From positions 186,001 to 250,000 of the forward strand of contig DASZTW010000005.1 in NCBI GenBank assembly GCA_035547835.1: a DNA stretch of 64,000 nucleotides, given 5' to 3'. Positions 7,740 to 15,596 of the stretch are shown here, piece after piece (position 1 is the first letter of the stretch; every line of letters starts with the position of its first letter). The DNA comes from Acidimicrobiales bacterium. GTDB taxonomy: Bacteria; Actinomycetota; Acidimicrobiia; Acidimicrobiales; Iamiaceae. Made by a program: the position numbers and the translations under genes. Under the pieces are notes generated by a model. It searched no databases. It was not told where the DNA came from and saw only the letters and a program-made list of their open reading frames with translations.

Positions 7740-7745
7740 TACCGT
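7740..7745 (+). promoter_or_regulatory. -10 hexamer of the five-gene lipid operon (leaderless)
   Basis: TACCGT seven bases before GTG 7753. A longer in-frame GTG at 7732 exists but would start upstream of this hexamer, so 7753 is preferred. The 7614-7739 stretch before it shows only GC-rich short inverted repeats and no gene. Confidence 0.5.
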
Positions 7746-7752
7746 CGCCGCC

Positions 7753-9342
7753 GTGGGGGGAGCGAACCTGGCCGACCTGCTCGAGCAGGTCGCCGAAGAG
7801 CGGCCCACGCGGCCGGCGATCCGAGTCGGTGGGTCCGACGTGACCTACTGCGACTTCGTCGACCGCGTCCACCGCCTCGCCAACGTCTTCGCCGCCGAAG
7901 GCATCGGCGCGGGCGACCACGTGGGCGTGGCACTGCGCAACACCGTCGACCACCTCGCAACCCTGTTCGCGGCGTTCACGGTGCGGGCGGTGCCCGTCAA
8001 CGTGAACTTGCGCTACACCGCCGCCGAGTTGCGGGCACTTTTCACCAGCACCGACCTGCGCGCGGTGATCCACGAACCAGAACCCGACCTCACCCGGGCC
8101 GTCGGCGCGGCGATCGGGCTGACCGCCGACCGTGGAGTGCAGCGCGACATCCACCGCCTGTCGGCCGGCTCCGAGCTCGACGCGGCCATCGCCGGGGCGA
8201 GCAGCGCCCGGCCCGACCACCCACGCAGCGGCGACGATCACTACCTGCTGTGCACCGGCGGCACCACCGGCACCCCCAAAGCGGTGCTGTGGCGTCACGA
8301 GGACTTGTACCTCAGCGCGCTGCAGGGCAGCCATGCGGCCGACGGCGCCCGCGTGCGCCTCTTCCCCGCCAGCCCGCTCACCCACGGCACCGCCCAATGG
8401 ACTGCGCTCATCACACTCCTGTCTGGCGGAACGGTGGTGCTCGGCCACACGACCGGGTTCGACCCCGAGGCGGTGTGGACGTGCGTCGAGCGCTGCTCGG
8501 TCACCCACCTCGTGATCGTCGGCGATGCGTTCGGCCGCCCGCTGGCCCAAGCCCTCGACGCGGCGCCGCGGCGTTGGGAGCTCGGCGACCTGCTCGTGGT
8601 CGTGTCGGGCGGCGCCACGCTGTCGGGCCCGGTCCGGGCGGCGCTGCTCGACCACTTGCCCGGCGCCGCCGTGGTCGACGGCTACGGCACCACGGAGACC
8701 GGCAGCGGCGGGCAGATGGCCGTCTTCCCCGGCCAGGCGGCCTCGGGCCTGCGCCGCTTCGTCGCGAGTCCCGGCACCGCCGTGCTCGACGACGGACTTC
8801 GTCCCGTCGTGCCCGGATCGGGCGCCGTCGGACGCCTGGCCCGGCGCGGTCGTGTGCCGCTCGGCTACTACGGCGACGACGAACGGACCGCCCGCACCTT
8901 CATCACCATCGACGGCGAGCGCTGGGCACTCACCGGCGACCTCGCCTCGGTCGACACCGACGGCACCGTCGTGCTGCTCGGCCGTAGCGAGCGGATCATC
9001 AACACGGGCGGAGAGAAGATCTTCGCCGAGGAAGTCGAAGCGGTCCTCGTCGACCACGAGGCCGTCATCGACGCCGTCGTCGTGGGCGTGCCCGACGAGC
9101 GGTGGGGCGAACGGGTCACCGCGGTCGTCGCGCTCGACCCGCACGACCTCGTCGACCCGTCGGTGCTCATCACCCACTGCCGCCAGCATCTGGCCGGCTT
9201 CAAGACCCCCCGGCGCATCGAAGTGGTCCCCGCGATCCCCCGCCTCAGCAACGGCAAGCCCGACCACCGCTGGGCGCGCATGGTCGCCGGTCGATCTGCC
9301 CGCGACGGCGCCACCGAGCGGGCCACCCACCCAGTTCCCTAG
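7753..9342 (+). CDS. Acyl-CoA synthetase (AMP-binding), first of the lipid operon
   Basis: ANL-superfamily ligase that adenylates a carboxylic acid and transfers it to CoA. The nucleotide loop is LLCTGGTTGTPKAVLW and the A5 motif is DGYGTTETG. The hinge region reads LTGDLASVDTDG, then GRSERIINTGGEKIFAEEVE, and the C-terminal catalytic lysine lies in SNGKPDHRW. The product has about 529 residues. It shares with the next gene the features of actinobacterial FadD19-like ligases, which act on steroid side chains or branched acids. The actual substrate is not readable. It begins a run of five genes spaced by -4 to +16 bp. Confidence 0.85.
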   Translation: MGGANLADLLEQVAEERPTRPAIRVGGSDVTYCDFVDRVHRLANVFAAEGIGAGDHVGVALRNTVDHLATLFAAFTVRAVPVNVNLRYTAAELRALFTSTDLRAVIHEPEPDLTRAVGAAIGLTADRGVQRDIHRLSAGSELDAAIAGASSARPDHPRSGDDHYLLCTGGTTGTPKAVLWRHEDLYLSALQGSHAADGARVRLFPASPLTHGTAQWTALITLLSGGTVVLGHTTGFDPEAVWTCVERCSVTHLVIVGDAFGRPLAQALDAAPRRWELGDLLVVVSGGATLSGPVRAALLDHLPGAAVVDGYGTTETGSGGQMAVFPGQAASGLRRFVASPGTAVLDDGLRPVVPGSGAVGRLARRGRVPLGYYGDDERTARTFITIDGERWALTGDLASVDTDGTVVLLGRSERIINTGGEKIFAEEVEAVLVDHEAVIDAVVVGVPDERWGERVTAVVALDPHDLVDPSVLITHCRQHLAGFKTPRRIEVVPAIPRLSNGKPDHRWARMVAGRSARDGATERATHPVP

Positions 9343-9358
9343 TTCCGAGGAGGCGGCT

Positions 9359-11065
9359 GTGGCCGATCCCGCCGTGACCGATCCTGCAGCACCCCCCGCC
9401 CGCGTGCCCTACAACTTGGCCAAAGTGGTCGACGTCGTGGCGGAGCGGCTGCCCGACCGCGAGGTCATCGTGTGGCGTGACTTGCGGATGACGTACCGCC
9501 AGCTCGTCGCACGTGCCAACCGCGTGGCCAACGTGCTGCACGAGCACGGGCTCGGTGTGCGTGTGGAGCGTGCCGGGTTGGCCGGCCACGAGTCGGGCCA
9601 AGACCACCTCGGCCTCTACCTTCACAACGGCAACCAGTACCTGGAGTCGATGATCGGCGCGTACAAGGCCCGGGTGGCGCCGTTCAACGTCAACTACCGG
9701 TATGTCGCGGAGGAGCTCGAGTACCTCCTGCGCAACAGCGCGGCTCGCGCGCTCGTGTACAGCGCCCGGTTCGCACCGGTGCTCGCCGAAGTGCGCGCCA
9801 ACGCCCCCGACCTGTCGCTGCTGCTCCAAGTGGCCGACGAGTCGGACAACGACCTGCTGCCCGGCGCCATCGACTACGAGACCGCGCTCGCGGCGGCCTC
9901 ACCCGAGCCACCCCCGGGGGTGGAGCCGTCGCCCGACGACTTGTACATCCTCTACACCGGCGGCACGACCGGCATGCCGAAAGGGGTGCTGTGGCGCCAA
10001 GACGACATCTACGTCGGGGCCATGGGCGGCCGCGTCTTCGGCACCGCGAACGAGTACGAGAGCTACGAAGCGATCGCCGACCATGCGGCCGCGGCCGAGG
10101 TCGGGCTCCGGATCATGCCGCTGCCGCCGTTCATGCACGGCGCGGCGCAATGGGCGAGCTGGATGACCTTCACCAACGGCGGCACGATCATCATCCAAGA
10201 CGACGTCGAGCACCTCGATGCTCCCGGCATCTGGCGCCGCGTCGAGCAGGAGAACGTCAACACGGTCATGATCGTGGGCGACTCCTTCGCCCGGCCGCTC
10301 GTCGAGGAGCTCGAGAACGGTGCGCACGACATCTCGTCGATCGTGGCGATCTCCAACGGCGGCGCGCCGCTGAACCCTGCGCTGAAGCAGCGCCTGCTCG
10401 ACCAGCTGCCGGGCACGCTGGTGATCGACGGGGTCGGCGCGTCGGAGACCGGCGCCCAGATGATGTCGGTATCGGCACCCGGCGCGGTGTCCAGCGGCAC
10501 GTTCAACGCGGGGCCCGCCACGGTGGTGCTCGATGAGGACCTCACCAAGGTGCTGCCACCTGGTCACGACGGCACGGGCTGGCTGGCCGAGCAGGGGCGG
10601 GTGCCGCTCGGGTACCTCGGCGATCCCGACAAGACCGCCCGTACGTTCGTCGAGCTCGACGGTGTGCGCTATGCGGTGCCGGGCGACCGCGCCCGCTTGC
10701 TCGACAACGGCCAGATCGAGCTGCTGGGCCGCGACTCGGTGACCATCAACTCCGGCGGCGAGAAGATCTTCGCCGAGGAGGTCGAGCAGGCCATCGCGCA
10801 GCACCCCGCGGTGTACGACGTGGTGGTGGTCGGCAGGCCGAGCGAGCGGTGGGGCAACGAGGTGGTGGCACTCGTGCAAGTGCACGAAGGGCAAACCGTC
10901 ACCGACGATGAGTTGCTCACCGAAGCCGCCGAGCACATCGCCCGCTACAAGTTCCCCAAGCAGTTCATCTACCTGCCTCAGCTCGTGCGGTCGCCAGCGG
11001 GCAAGGCCGACTACCGCTGGGCCCGCGCCCAGGCCGTCGAAGCGCCGGCCGCGGACCAGCCATGA
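9359..11065 (+). CDS. FadD19-like acyl-CoA synthetase, second of the lipid operon
   Basis: A 568-residue ANL ligase. Motifs are LYTGGTTGMPKGVLWR, DGVGASETG, PGDRARL and SVTINSGGEKIFAEEVEQ, with the terminal catalytic lysine in SPAGKADYRWARAQ. The last motif and the NVNYRYVAEELEYLL segment resemble M. tuberculosis FadD19, a steroid side-chain CoA ligase. It starts at GTG 9359 after a strong GAGGAGG Shine-Dalgarno sequence, sixteen bases past the first ligase. Two ligases of the same type in tandem suggest two related acids or a duplicated step, and specificity is inference. The N-terminal insertion around residues 60-80 (GVRVERAGLAGHESGQD) is unlike the first copy. Confidence 0.87.
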   Translation: MADPAVTDPAAPPARVPYNLAKVVDVVAERLPDREVIVWRDLRMTYRQLVARANRVANVLHEHGLGVRVERAGLAGHESGQDHLGLYLHNGNQYLESMIGAYKARVAPFNVNYRYVAEELEYLLRNSAARALVYSARFAPVLAEVRANAPDLSLLLQVADESDNDLLPGAIDYETALAAASPEPPPGVEPSPDDLYILYTGGTTGMPKGVLWRQDDIYVGAMGGRVFGTANEYESYEAIADHAAAAEVGLRIMPLPPFMHGAAQWASWMTFTNGGTIIIQDDVEHLDAPGIWRRVEQENVNTVMIVGDSFARPLVEELENGAHDISSIVAISNGGAPLNPALKQRLLDQLPGTLVIDGVGASETGAQMMSVSAPGAVSSGTFNAGPATVVLDEDLTKVLPPGHDGTGWLAEQGRVPLGYLGDPDKTARTFVELDGVRYAVPGDRARLLDNGQIELLGRDSVTINSGGEKIFAEEVEQAIAQHPAVYDVVVVGRPSERWGNEVVALVQVHEGQTVTDDELLTEAAEHIARYKFPKQFIYLPQLVRSPAGKADYRWARAQAVEAPAADQP

Positions 11066-11075
11066 GCGAGTCGGC

Positions 11076-13046
11076 GTGAGCGAGCGCGCCCGGTTCTCGG
11101 TCCGGCCGGCCCTCGAGCGGCCTGCGCCGCGTGGCGGGCCGGGGCTGATCGCCGGCGCCGCCGAGGTCGACATCACCCCGCCGCCCGGGTTGCCGAAAGC
11201 CGGGTACTCGGCCAACGCGCACGACGGCAACGGCTTCCACACCCGACTGCGCGCCCGCGTGCTGTACCTCGACGACGGCACCACGCCGCTGGCGTTGGTG
11301 GCCTGCGACCTGCTCGGCGGATCGTCGGTGCTCCAGCACCGCGTCGCGGAGGCCGTCGCGGCGACCACCAGGGTCCGCCTGCCGGGTCTGTTCATCGGCG
11401 CGACCCACACCCACGCCGGGCCCGGCCAGTTCCTCGGCACCGACTTCTACAACCGGTTCGCCTCGAACCGGTCGGGGTTCGACCCAGGCTGGGTCGACTT
11501 CCTGGTCGAGCGGATCAGCGGCGCGGTCACCGAGGCCGTGACCGGGGCCGGCCCCGCGTCGCTGGCGATCGGCACGGCCGACGTGTGGGGCTCGACCCGG
11601 AACCGATCACACCCCGCGCACGTCGAGAACGAGACCGTCGCCGACAAGCGGACGGAACCCCAACGGAAGTGGTCGGCCGTCAACCCCGAGCTGCACGTGA
11701 TCCGTGCGGACCGGGTCGACGGCGACGCACCCCGGCCGCTCGCCGCGTTCGCGGTGTTCTCGATCCACGGCACCGGCGTCCCGCAGCGAACGCACTCTTA
11801 CAACGCCGATGTGTGGGCTTACCTCACCGGTGAGCTCGACCGCCGCATCGAAGCCTCGGCGGGGGCCCGGGCGGTGGTGGGCGCGGTCGAAGGCACCCAC
11901 GCCGACGTCGCTCCCGCGCTGCGTCCAGGTATGGCCGGCCACGTGGAAGCTCGCCGAATCGGGCGAACGATCGGTGCAGCCGCGCACGAGCTCTGGGCGT
12001 CGCTGGCCCAGGACTTGCGCACCGACGTCGAGCTCGGCGCCGGCTTGCGGGAAGTCGACTTGGACCGGTCGCGGCGCATCGGCGAGATCGAGCTGCCGCG
12101 CCGCGGGGCGGTCGGCGCGGCCCTGGTGGCCGGCGCCACCGAGAACACGACCCCCGTGCTCGACAAGTTGCCGCCGTTCACGCCCGGTCACCCCAGGCGG
12201 TGGGGCCGGCCCGGACCGCAAGGCGCCAAGTGGGTCATCGGCTCACGGTGGTTGCAGCCGCTGGTCGTGCCGCCACGCTCGATGCCGCGCATCATCCCGG
12301 TGCAAGTGCTCCGGTTGGCCGACACGGCGCTGATCGGCCTGCCGTTCGAGATCACCGTCGAGTCGGGGCGGCGCATCGCGGCTGCGGCGTGGGCTGCGCT
12401 CGACGAGAGCGCAGCGGGCCGAGGTGGGGTCGACCGCGTCGTCGTGTCGTCGGTGGCCAACGAGTACTGCGGCTACGTGGCCACCGCCGAGGAGTACGGC
12501 CAGCAGTGGTACGAGGGCGGCCACACGCTGTACGGACCCCGCACGCAGGCGTTCCTCGCGGCGCACGCGGCAGAAGTCGCCCACCACACCCTCGCCCACG
12601 GCTGGTTCCACGACGTGGCGGCGTCGCGGTCGTGGGACCTGAAAGTGCGCCGCTTCCTGCCATCGCCGGTGGCACCCCCCGAAGTCCCGCCCGCCCAGCC
12701 GGACGGGAAACCGACGTTCACCGACCCCGCGCCGACGGTCGACGGGCACTGGTCGTTCGAATGGATCGGCGGCCCGCCTACCACGCTGTGCTGGCACCGC
12801 ACGATGGTGTCGGTCGAGGCAAGCGACGACGACGGGACGACATGGCGGCCAGCCATCGCGGACGGGCGACCGGTCGACGACCAGGGCTGGGACGTCGAGG
12901 TCACGCACCTTGGCGACGCGTCGCCGCCGGGCCGCCACCGCTACCGGGCCCGTTGGTTCAACCCCGACCTGCGGGCCGGCCGCGTCCACCGGTTCATCGT
13001 CGCCACCGGTGGTGGCGCCTCGCTCAGCTCCCCGGCGTTCGACTAA
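11076..13046 (+). CDS. Neutral-ceramidase family protein lacking the catalytic serine
   Basis: Neutral/alkaline non-lysosomal ceramidase family (zinc amidases that split ceramide into sphingoid base and fatty acid). The 656-residue product has the start GAAEVDITPPPGLPKAGYS and the zinc-site motif GATHTHAGPGQF (near 108-118). FSIHGTGV follows with His231, then NEYCGY with Glu463 and YEGGHTLYGP with a ligand tyrosine. A C-terminal beta domain is also present. The position of the nucleophilic serine (NLSPN in Pseudomonas, DVSPN in human) reads DVAPA, with Ala279. There is no signal peptide. It starts at GTG 11076, ten bases after the ligase. The fold is clear, but the activity may be changed or lost. 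Confidence 0.82.
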   Translation: MSERARFSVRPALERPAPRGGPGLIAGAAEVDITPPPGLPKAGYSANAHDGNGFHTRLRARVLYLDDGTTPLALVACDLLGGSSVLQHRVAEAVAATTRVRLPGLFIGATHTHAGPGQFLGTDFYNRFASNRSGFDPGWVDFLVERISGAVTEAVTGAGPASLAIGTADVWGSTRNRSHPAHVENETVADKRTEPQRKWSAVNPELHVIRADRVDGDAPRPLAAFAVFSIHGTGVPQRTHSYNADVWAYLTGELDRRIEASAGARAVVGAVEGTHADVAPALRPGMAGHVEARRIGRTIGAAAHELWASLAQDLRTDVELGAGLREVDLDRSRRIGEIELPRRGAVGAALVAGATENTTPVLDKLPPFTPGHPRRWGRPGPQGAKWVIGSRWLQPLVVPPRSMPRIIPVQVLRLADTALIGLPFEITVESGRRIAAAAWAALDESAAGRGGVDRVVVSSVANEYCGYVATAEEYGQQWYEGGHTLYGPRTQAFLAAHAAEVAHHTLAHGWFHDVAASRSWDLKVRRFLPSPVAPPEVPPAQPDGKPTFTDPAPTVDGHWSFEWIGGPPTTLCWHRTMVSVEASDDDGTTWRPAIADGRPVDDQGWDVEVTHLGDASPPGRHRYRARWFNPDLRAGRVHRFIVATGGGASLSSPAFD

Positions 13047-13056
13047 AGAAGGTCCC

Positions 13057-14460
13057 GTGGGCACGACACCGTTCGACCTCGACGCACTCCTCGCCCGCGT
13101 GGCCGACGCGCCGGCGATCCACCACGCGCACCTGAACCACCAACTGGTCAGCGTCCTCGAGCTCACCGGGTTCGACCGCCGCTACGTACGGGCCGACGGC
13201 TGCCTGCTGTACGACGACGAAGGTCGCGACTACCTCGACTTCCTTGCCGGGTTCGGGGTGTTCGCGCTCGGTCGCAACCACCCGGTCGTCAAAGACGCGC
13301 TGGTCGACGCGCTCGACCGCGACCTCGCGCACTTGGTGCAGTTCGACACGCCGTTGCTGGCCGGGTTGCTGGCCGAGGAGCTGGTCAACCGCGCGGGCGG
13401 CGGGCTGTCGCGCTGCTTCTTCGGCAACAGCGGCGCAGAAGCCAACGAGACAGCCATCAAGCTCGCCCGGCGCCACACCGGCCACTCGCGCATCGTCTAC
13501 TGCGACCACGCGTTCCACGGCCTGACCACCGGCGCGCTGGCGCTCAACGGTGGTGCCGAGTTCCGGGAGGGCTTCGAGCCGCTGCTGCCGGGCACCGCCC
13601 CGGTGCCGTTCGGTGACCTCGAAGCGCTCGAGGCCGAGCTCCGCCGCGGCGACGTGGCTGCGTTCGTGATCGAGCCGATCCAGGGCAAGACCGTCGAGAT
13701 CGCGACACCGTCCTATCTGCGCGGTGCCCTCGAGCTGTGCCACCAGCACGGCGCGCTGCTGGTGATCGACGAAGTGCAGACCGGCTTGGGGCGGACCGGT
13801 GAACTGTTCTGCTACCAGCACGCCGGCATCGAGCCCGACCTCGTCACCATGGCCAAAGCGCTTTCCGCAGGCTTCATCCCGGTCGGGGCCACCTTGTGCC
13901 GCGACGACATCTGGCGCTCGACGTACAGCTCGCTCGATCGCGCCATGGTCCACTCCTCCACGTTCGGACAGAACACGCTCGCCGCCGTGGCGGGCCACGT
14001 GTTCCTCCACGTGCTCGACGAGGAAGACCTGCTCAGCAACGCCCGGCGCACGGGCGCGCTGCTCACCAACGGCATCAAGCAGCTCGCCGGCCACCACGAC
14101 ATGATCAGCGATGTCCGTGGCCTCGGCTTGATGATCGGCATCGAGTTCGACCAGCCTTCCGCCGCACCCGGCAAGGCGGCGTTCCGGCTGCTGCAGGCGA
14201 TGCGTCACGGTCTGTTCTCGCAGATGGTCGTCGGGCCGCTGTTCAACGATCACCGGATCCTCACGCAAGTCGCCGCCGACGACGTCAACATCGTGAAGCT
14301 CCTCCCACCGCTGGTGGCCGGCCCCGCCGAGGTCGAGCGGTTCGTGACCGCGCTCGACGACGTGCTTCGCAAAGCGCGTCACATGGGCACGTCCACCGTT
14401 CGCCTCGGGCGCGACTTCGCCACGCGCGGCCTGAAGGCGAGGAGGAAGCACAAGTCGTGA
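13057..14460 (+). CDS. Class III PLP-dependent aminotransferase
   Basis: Fold-type I aminotransferase of the acetylornithine/4-aminobutyrate class. The 467-residue product shows FFGNSGAEANETAIKLARR, DHAFHGLT, the PLP aspartate in LLVIDEVQTGLGRTG, the Schiff-base lysine in VTMAKALSAGFIPVG and HSSTFGQNTLAAVAG. The C-terminal tail is basic (LKARRKHKS). It starts at GTG 13057 after AAGAAGG. The product of the next gene resembles the hopanoid/ceramide-pathway epimerase family. Candidate roles are therefore an HpnO-like transaminase or one acting on a long-chain amino-alcohol. Neither is proven by the sequence. Confidence 0.85.
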   Translation: MGTTPFDLDALLARVADAPAIHHAHLNHQLVSVLELTGFDRRYVRADGCLLYDDEGRDYLDFLAGFGVFALGRNHPVVKDALVDALDRDLAHLVQFDTPLLAGLLAEELVNRAGGGLSRCFFGNSGAEANETAIKLARRHTGHSRIVYCDHAFHGLTTGALALNGGAEFREGFEPLLPGTAPVPFGDLEALEAELRRGDVAAFVIEPIQGKTVEIATPSYLRGALELCHQHGALLVIDEVQTGLGRTGELFCYQHAGIEPDLVTMAKALSAGFIPVGATLCRDDIWRSTYSSLDRAMVHSSTFGQNTLAAVAGHVFLHVLDEEDLLSNARRTGALLTNGIKQLAGHHDMISDVRGLGLMIGIEFDQPSAAPGKAAFRLLQAMRHGLFSQMVVGPLFNDHRILTQVAADDVNIVKLLPPLVAGPAEVERFVTALDDVLRKARHMGTSTVRLGRDFATRGLKARRKHKS

Positions 14461-15491
14461 GCGTGCCGAATCCGCTCGTCCGGCCCGTCGGCGACGACGA
14501 CCTCGTCCTCGTCACGGGCGCTGCCGGGTTCATCGGCTCGCACATCGTGAAGGCTGCGCTGGCACGGGGGTGTCGTGTGCGCGCCATGGTCGAGCCGGGC
14601 GACCCTGCCCTCGAGCTCGAAGGTCTCGACGTGGAGCGGGCCGACGTCGACGTGCGCGACCGCGCCGCAGTGATGGATGCCGTGGCGGGCACGAGCCTCG
14701 TGATCCACACCGCCGCCGTCTACAAGTTCTGGGCGCCCGACCCCGACGTGTTCTACGACGTCAACGTCGACGGCACGATCCACGTGATCGAAGCGGCGGG
14801 CGCTGCCGGGCTCCGGACGGTGTACACGAGCACCGTCGGCACCTTGGGCTTGCGGGCCGATCGGCAGCCCGCCACCGAATCCGAACGCCCACGCATCGAC
14901 CAGCTCTACGGCCACTACAAGCGCTCGAAGTACGTCGCCGAACACGAGGCGCTCCGTCTCGCGGCGCAAGGGGCTGACGTCGTGCTCGGCATGCCGACGT
15001 TCCCCGTCGGCGACGGCGACCGTGCGCCGACCCCCACCGGCGGCACCATCTTGCGCTTCTTGAATCACCAGATGCCGGGGTTCGTCGACACCGTCCTCAA
15101 CGTGGTGGACGTCGCCGATGTGGCCGAAGGCCACTTGCTGGCGGCCGAGCGTGGGCGTACGGGTCGCAGCTACATCTTCGGCGGTCGCGACTTCACGCTC
15201 GCCGAGTTGCTGCACGTGCTGGCCGACCACACGGGGTTGCCGGCACCGACCCGCCATGTCCCCGAATGGGTCGCGCTCGGCGCGGCACGGGCCAGCGACT
15301 TCTTCGAGGGAACGCTGCTGCGCCGCGAGCCGCACGTCCCGCTCGAGGCAGCCCGCATGTCGGCCAAACCCATGCCGTTCGACGACACCCGGGCGCGCAC
15401 CGAGCTCGGCTACACGTCGGGACCGCCCGAAGCCGCCCTCGCCCGCGCCGCCGACTGGTTCCGCGCGCACGGCTACGCCCCCGCCGGCTGA
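14457..15491 (+). CDS. NAD-dependent epimerase/dehydratase (HpnA/CerR-like)
   Basis: Extended SDR of 344 residues with the NAD loop TGAAGFIGSHIVKAAL, the aspartate region DVDVRDRAAV and HTAAVYKFWAPD. The YGHYKRSK catalytic Tyr-X3-Lys and a C-terminal substrate domain follow. The family includes hopanoid-associated HpnA and the ketosphinganine reductase CerR of bacterial ceramide synthesis. It starts at GTG 14457, overlapping the aminotransferase stop as GTGA, with GAGGAGG upstream. It is last in the five-gene operon. Its substrate is unknown. Confidence 0.82.
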   Translation: MSVPNPLVRPVGDDDLVLVTGAAGFIGSHIVKAALARGCRVRAMVEPGDPALELEGLDVERADVDVRDRAAVMDAVAGTSLVIHTAAVYKFWAPDPDVFYDVNVDGTIHVIEAAGAAGLRTVYTSTVGTLGLRADRQPATESERPRIDQLYGHYKRSKYVAEHEALRLAAQGADVVLGMPTFPVGDGDRAPTPTGGTILRFLNHQMPGFVDTVLNVVDVADVAEGHLLAAERGRTGRSYIFGGRDFTLAELLHVLADHTGLPAPTRHVPEWVALGAARASDFFEGTLLRREPHVPLEAARMSAKPMPFDDTRARTELGYTSGPPEAALARAADWFRAHGYAPAG

Positions 15492-15583
15492 CGGGCCGCC
15501 AGCCGGCGGACGAACCGGACCGCGCCACACCGCCCCACCCGCGGCACGGCGGGCGCGCACGGCACGACGGGTGAATTGACCGC

Positions 15584-15589
15584 TACGTT
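15584..15589 (+). promoter_or_regulatory. -10 hexamer of the HerA-like ATPase gene (leaderless)
   Basis: TACGTT seven bases before ATG 15597. It favours this start over the in-frame TTG at 15576. Confidence 0.55.
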
Positions 15590-15596
15590 CCGTTCC

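Noticed and set aside
7543-9330. Minus-strand open frame of 595 codons opposite the first acyl-CoA ligase
   Set aside because: Antisense shadow of a gene with complete ANL motifs. Its translation is Gly/Arg/Val/Asp-biased with no domain.
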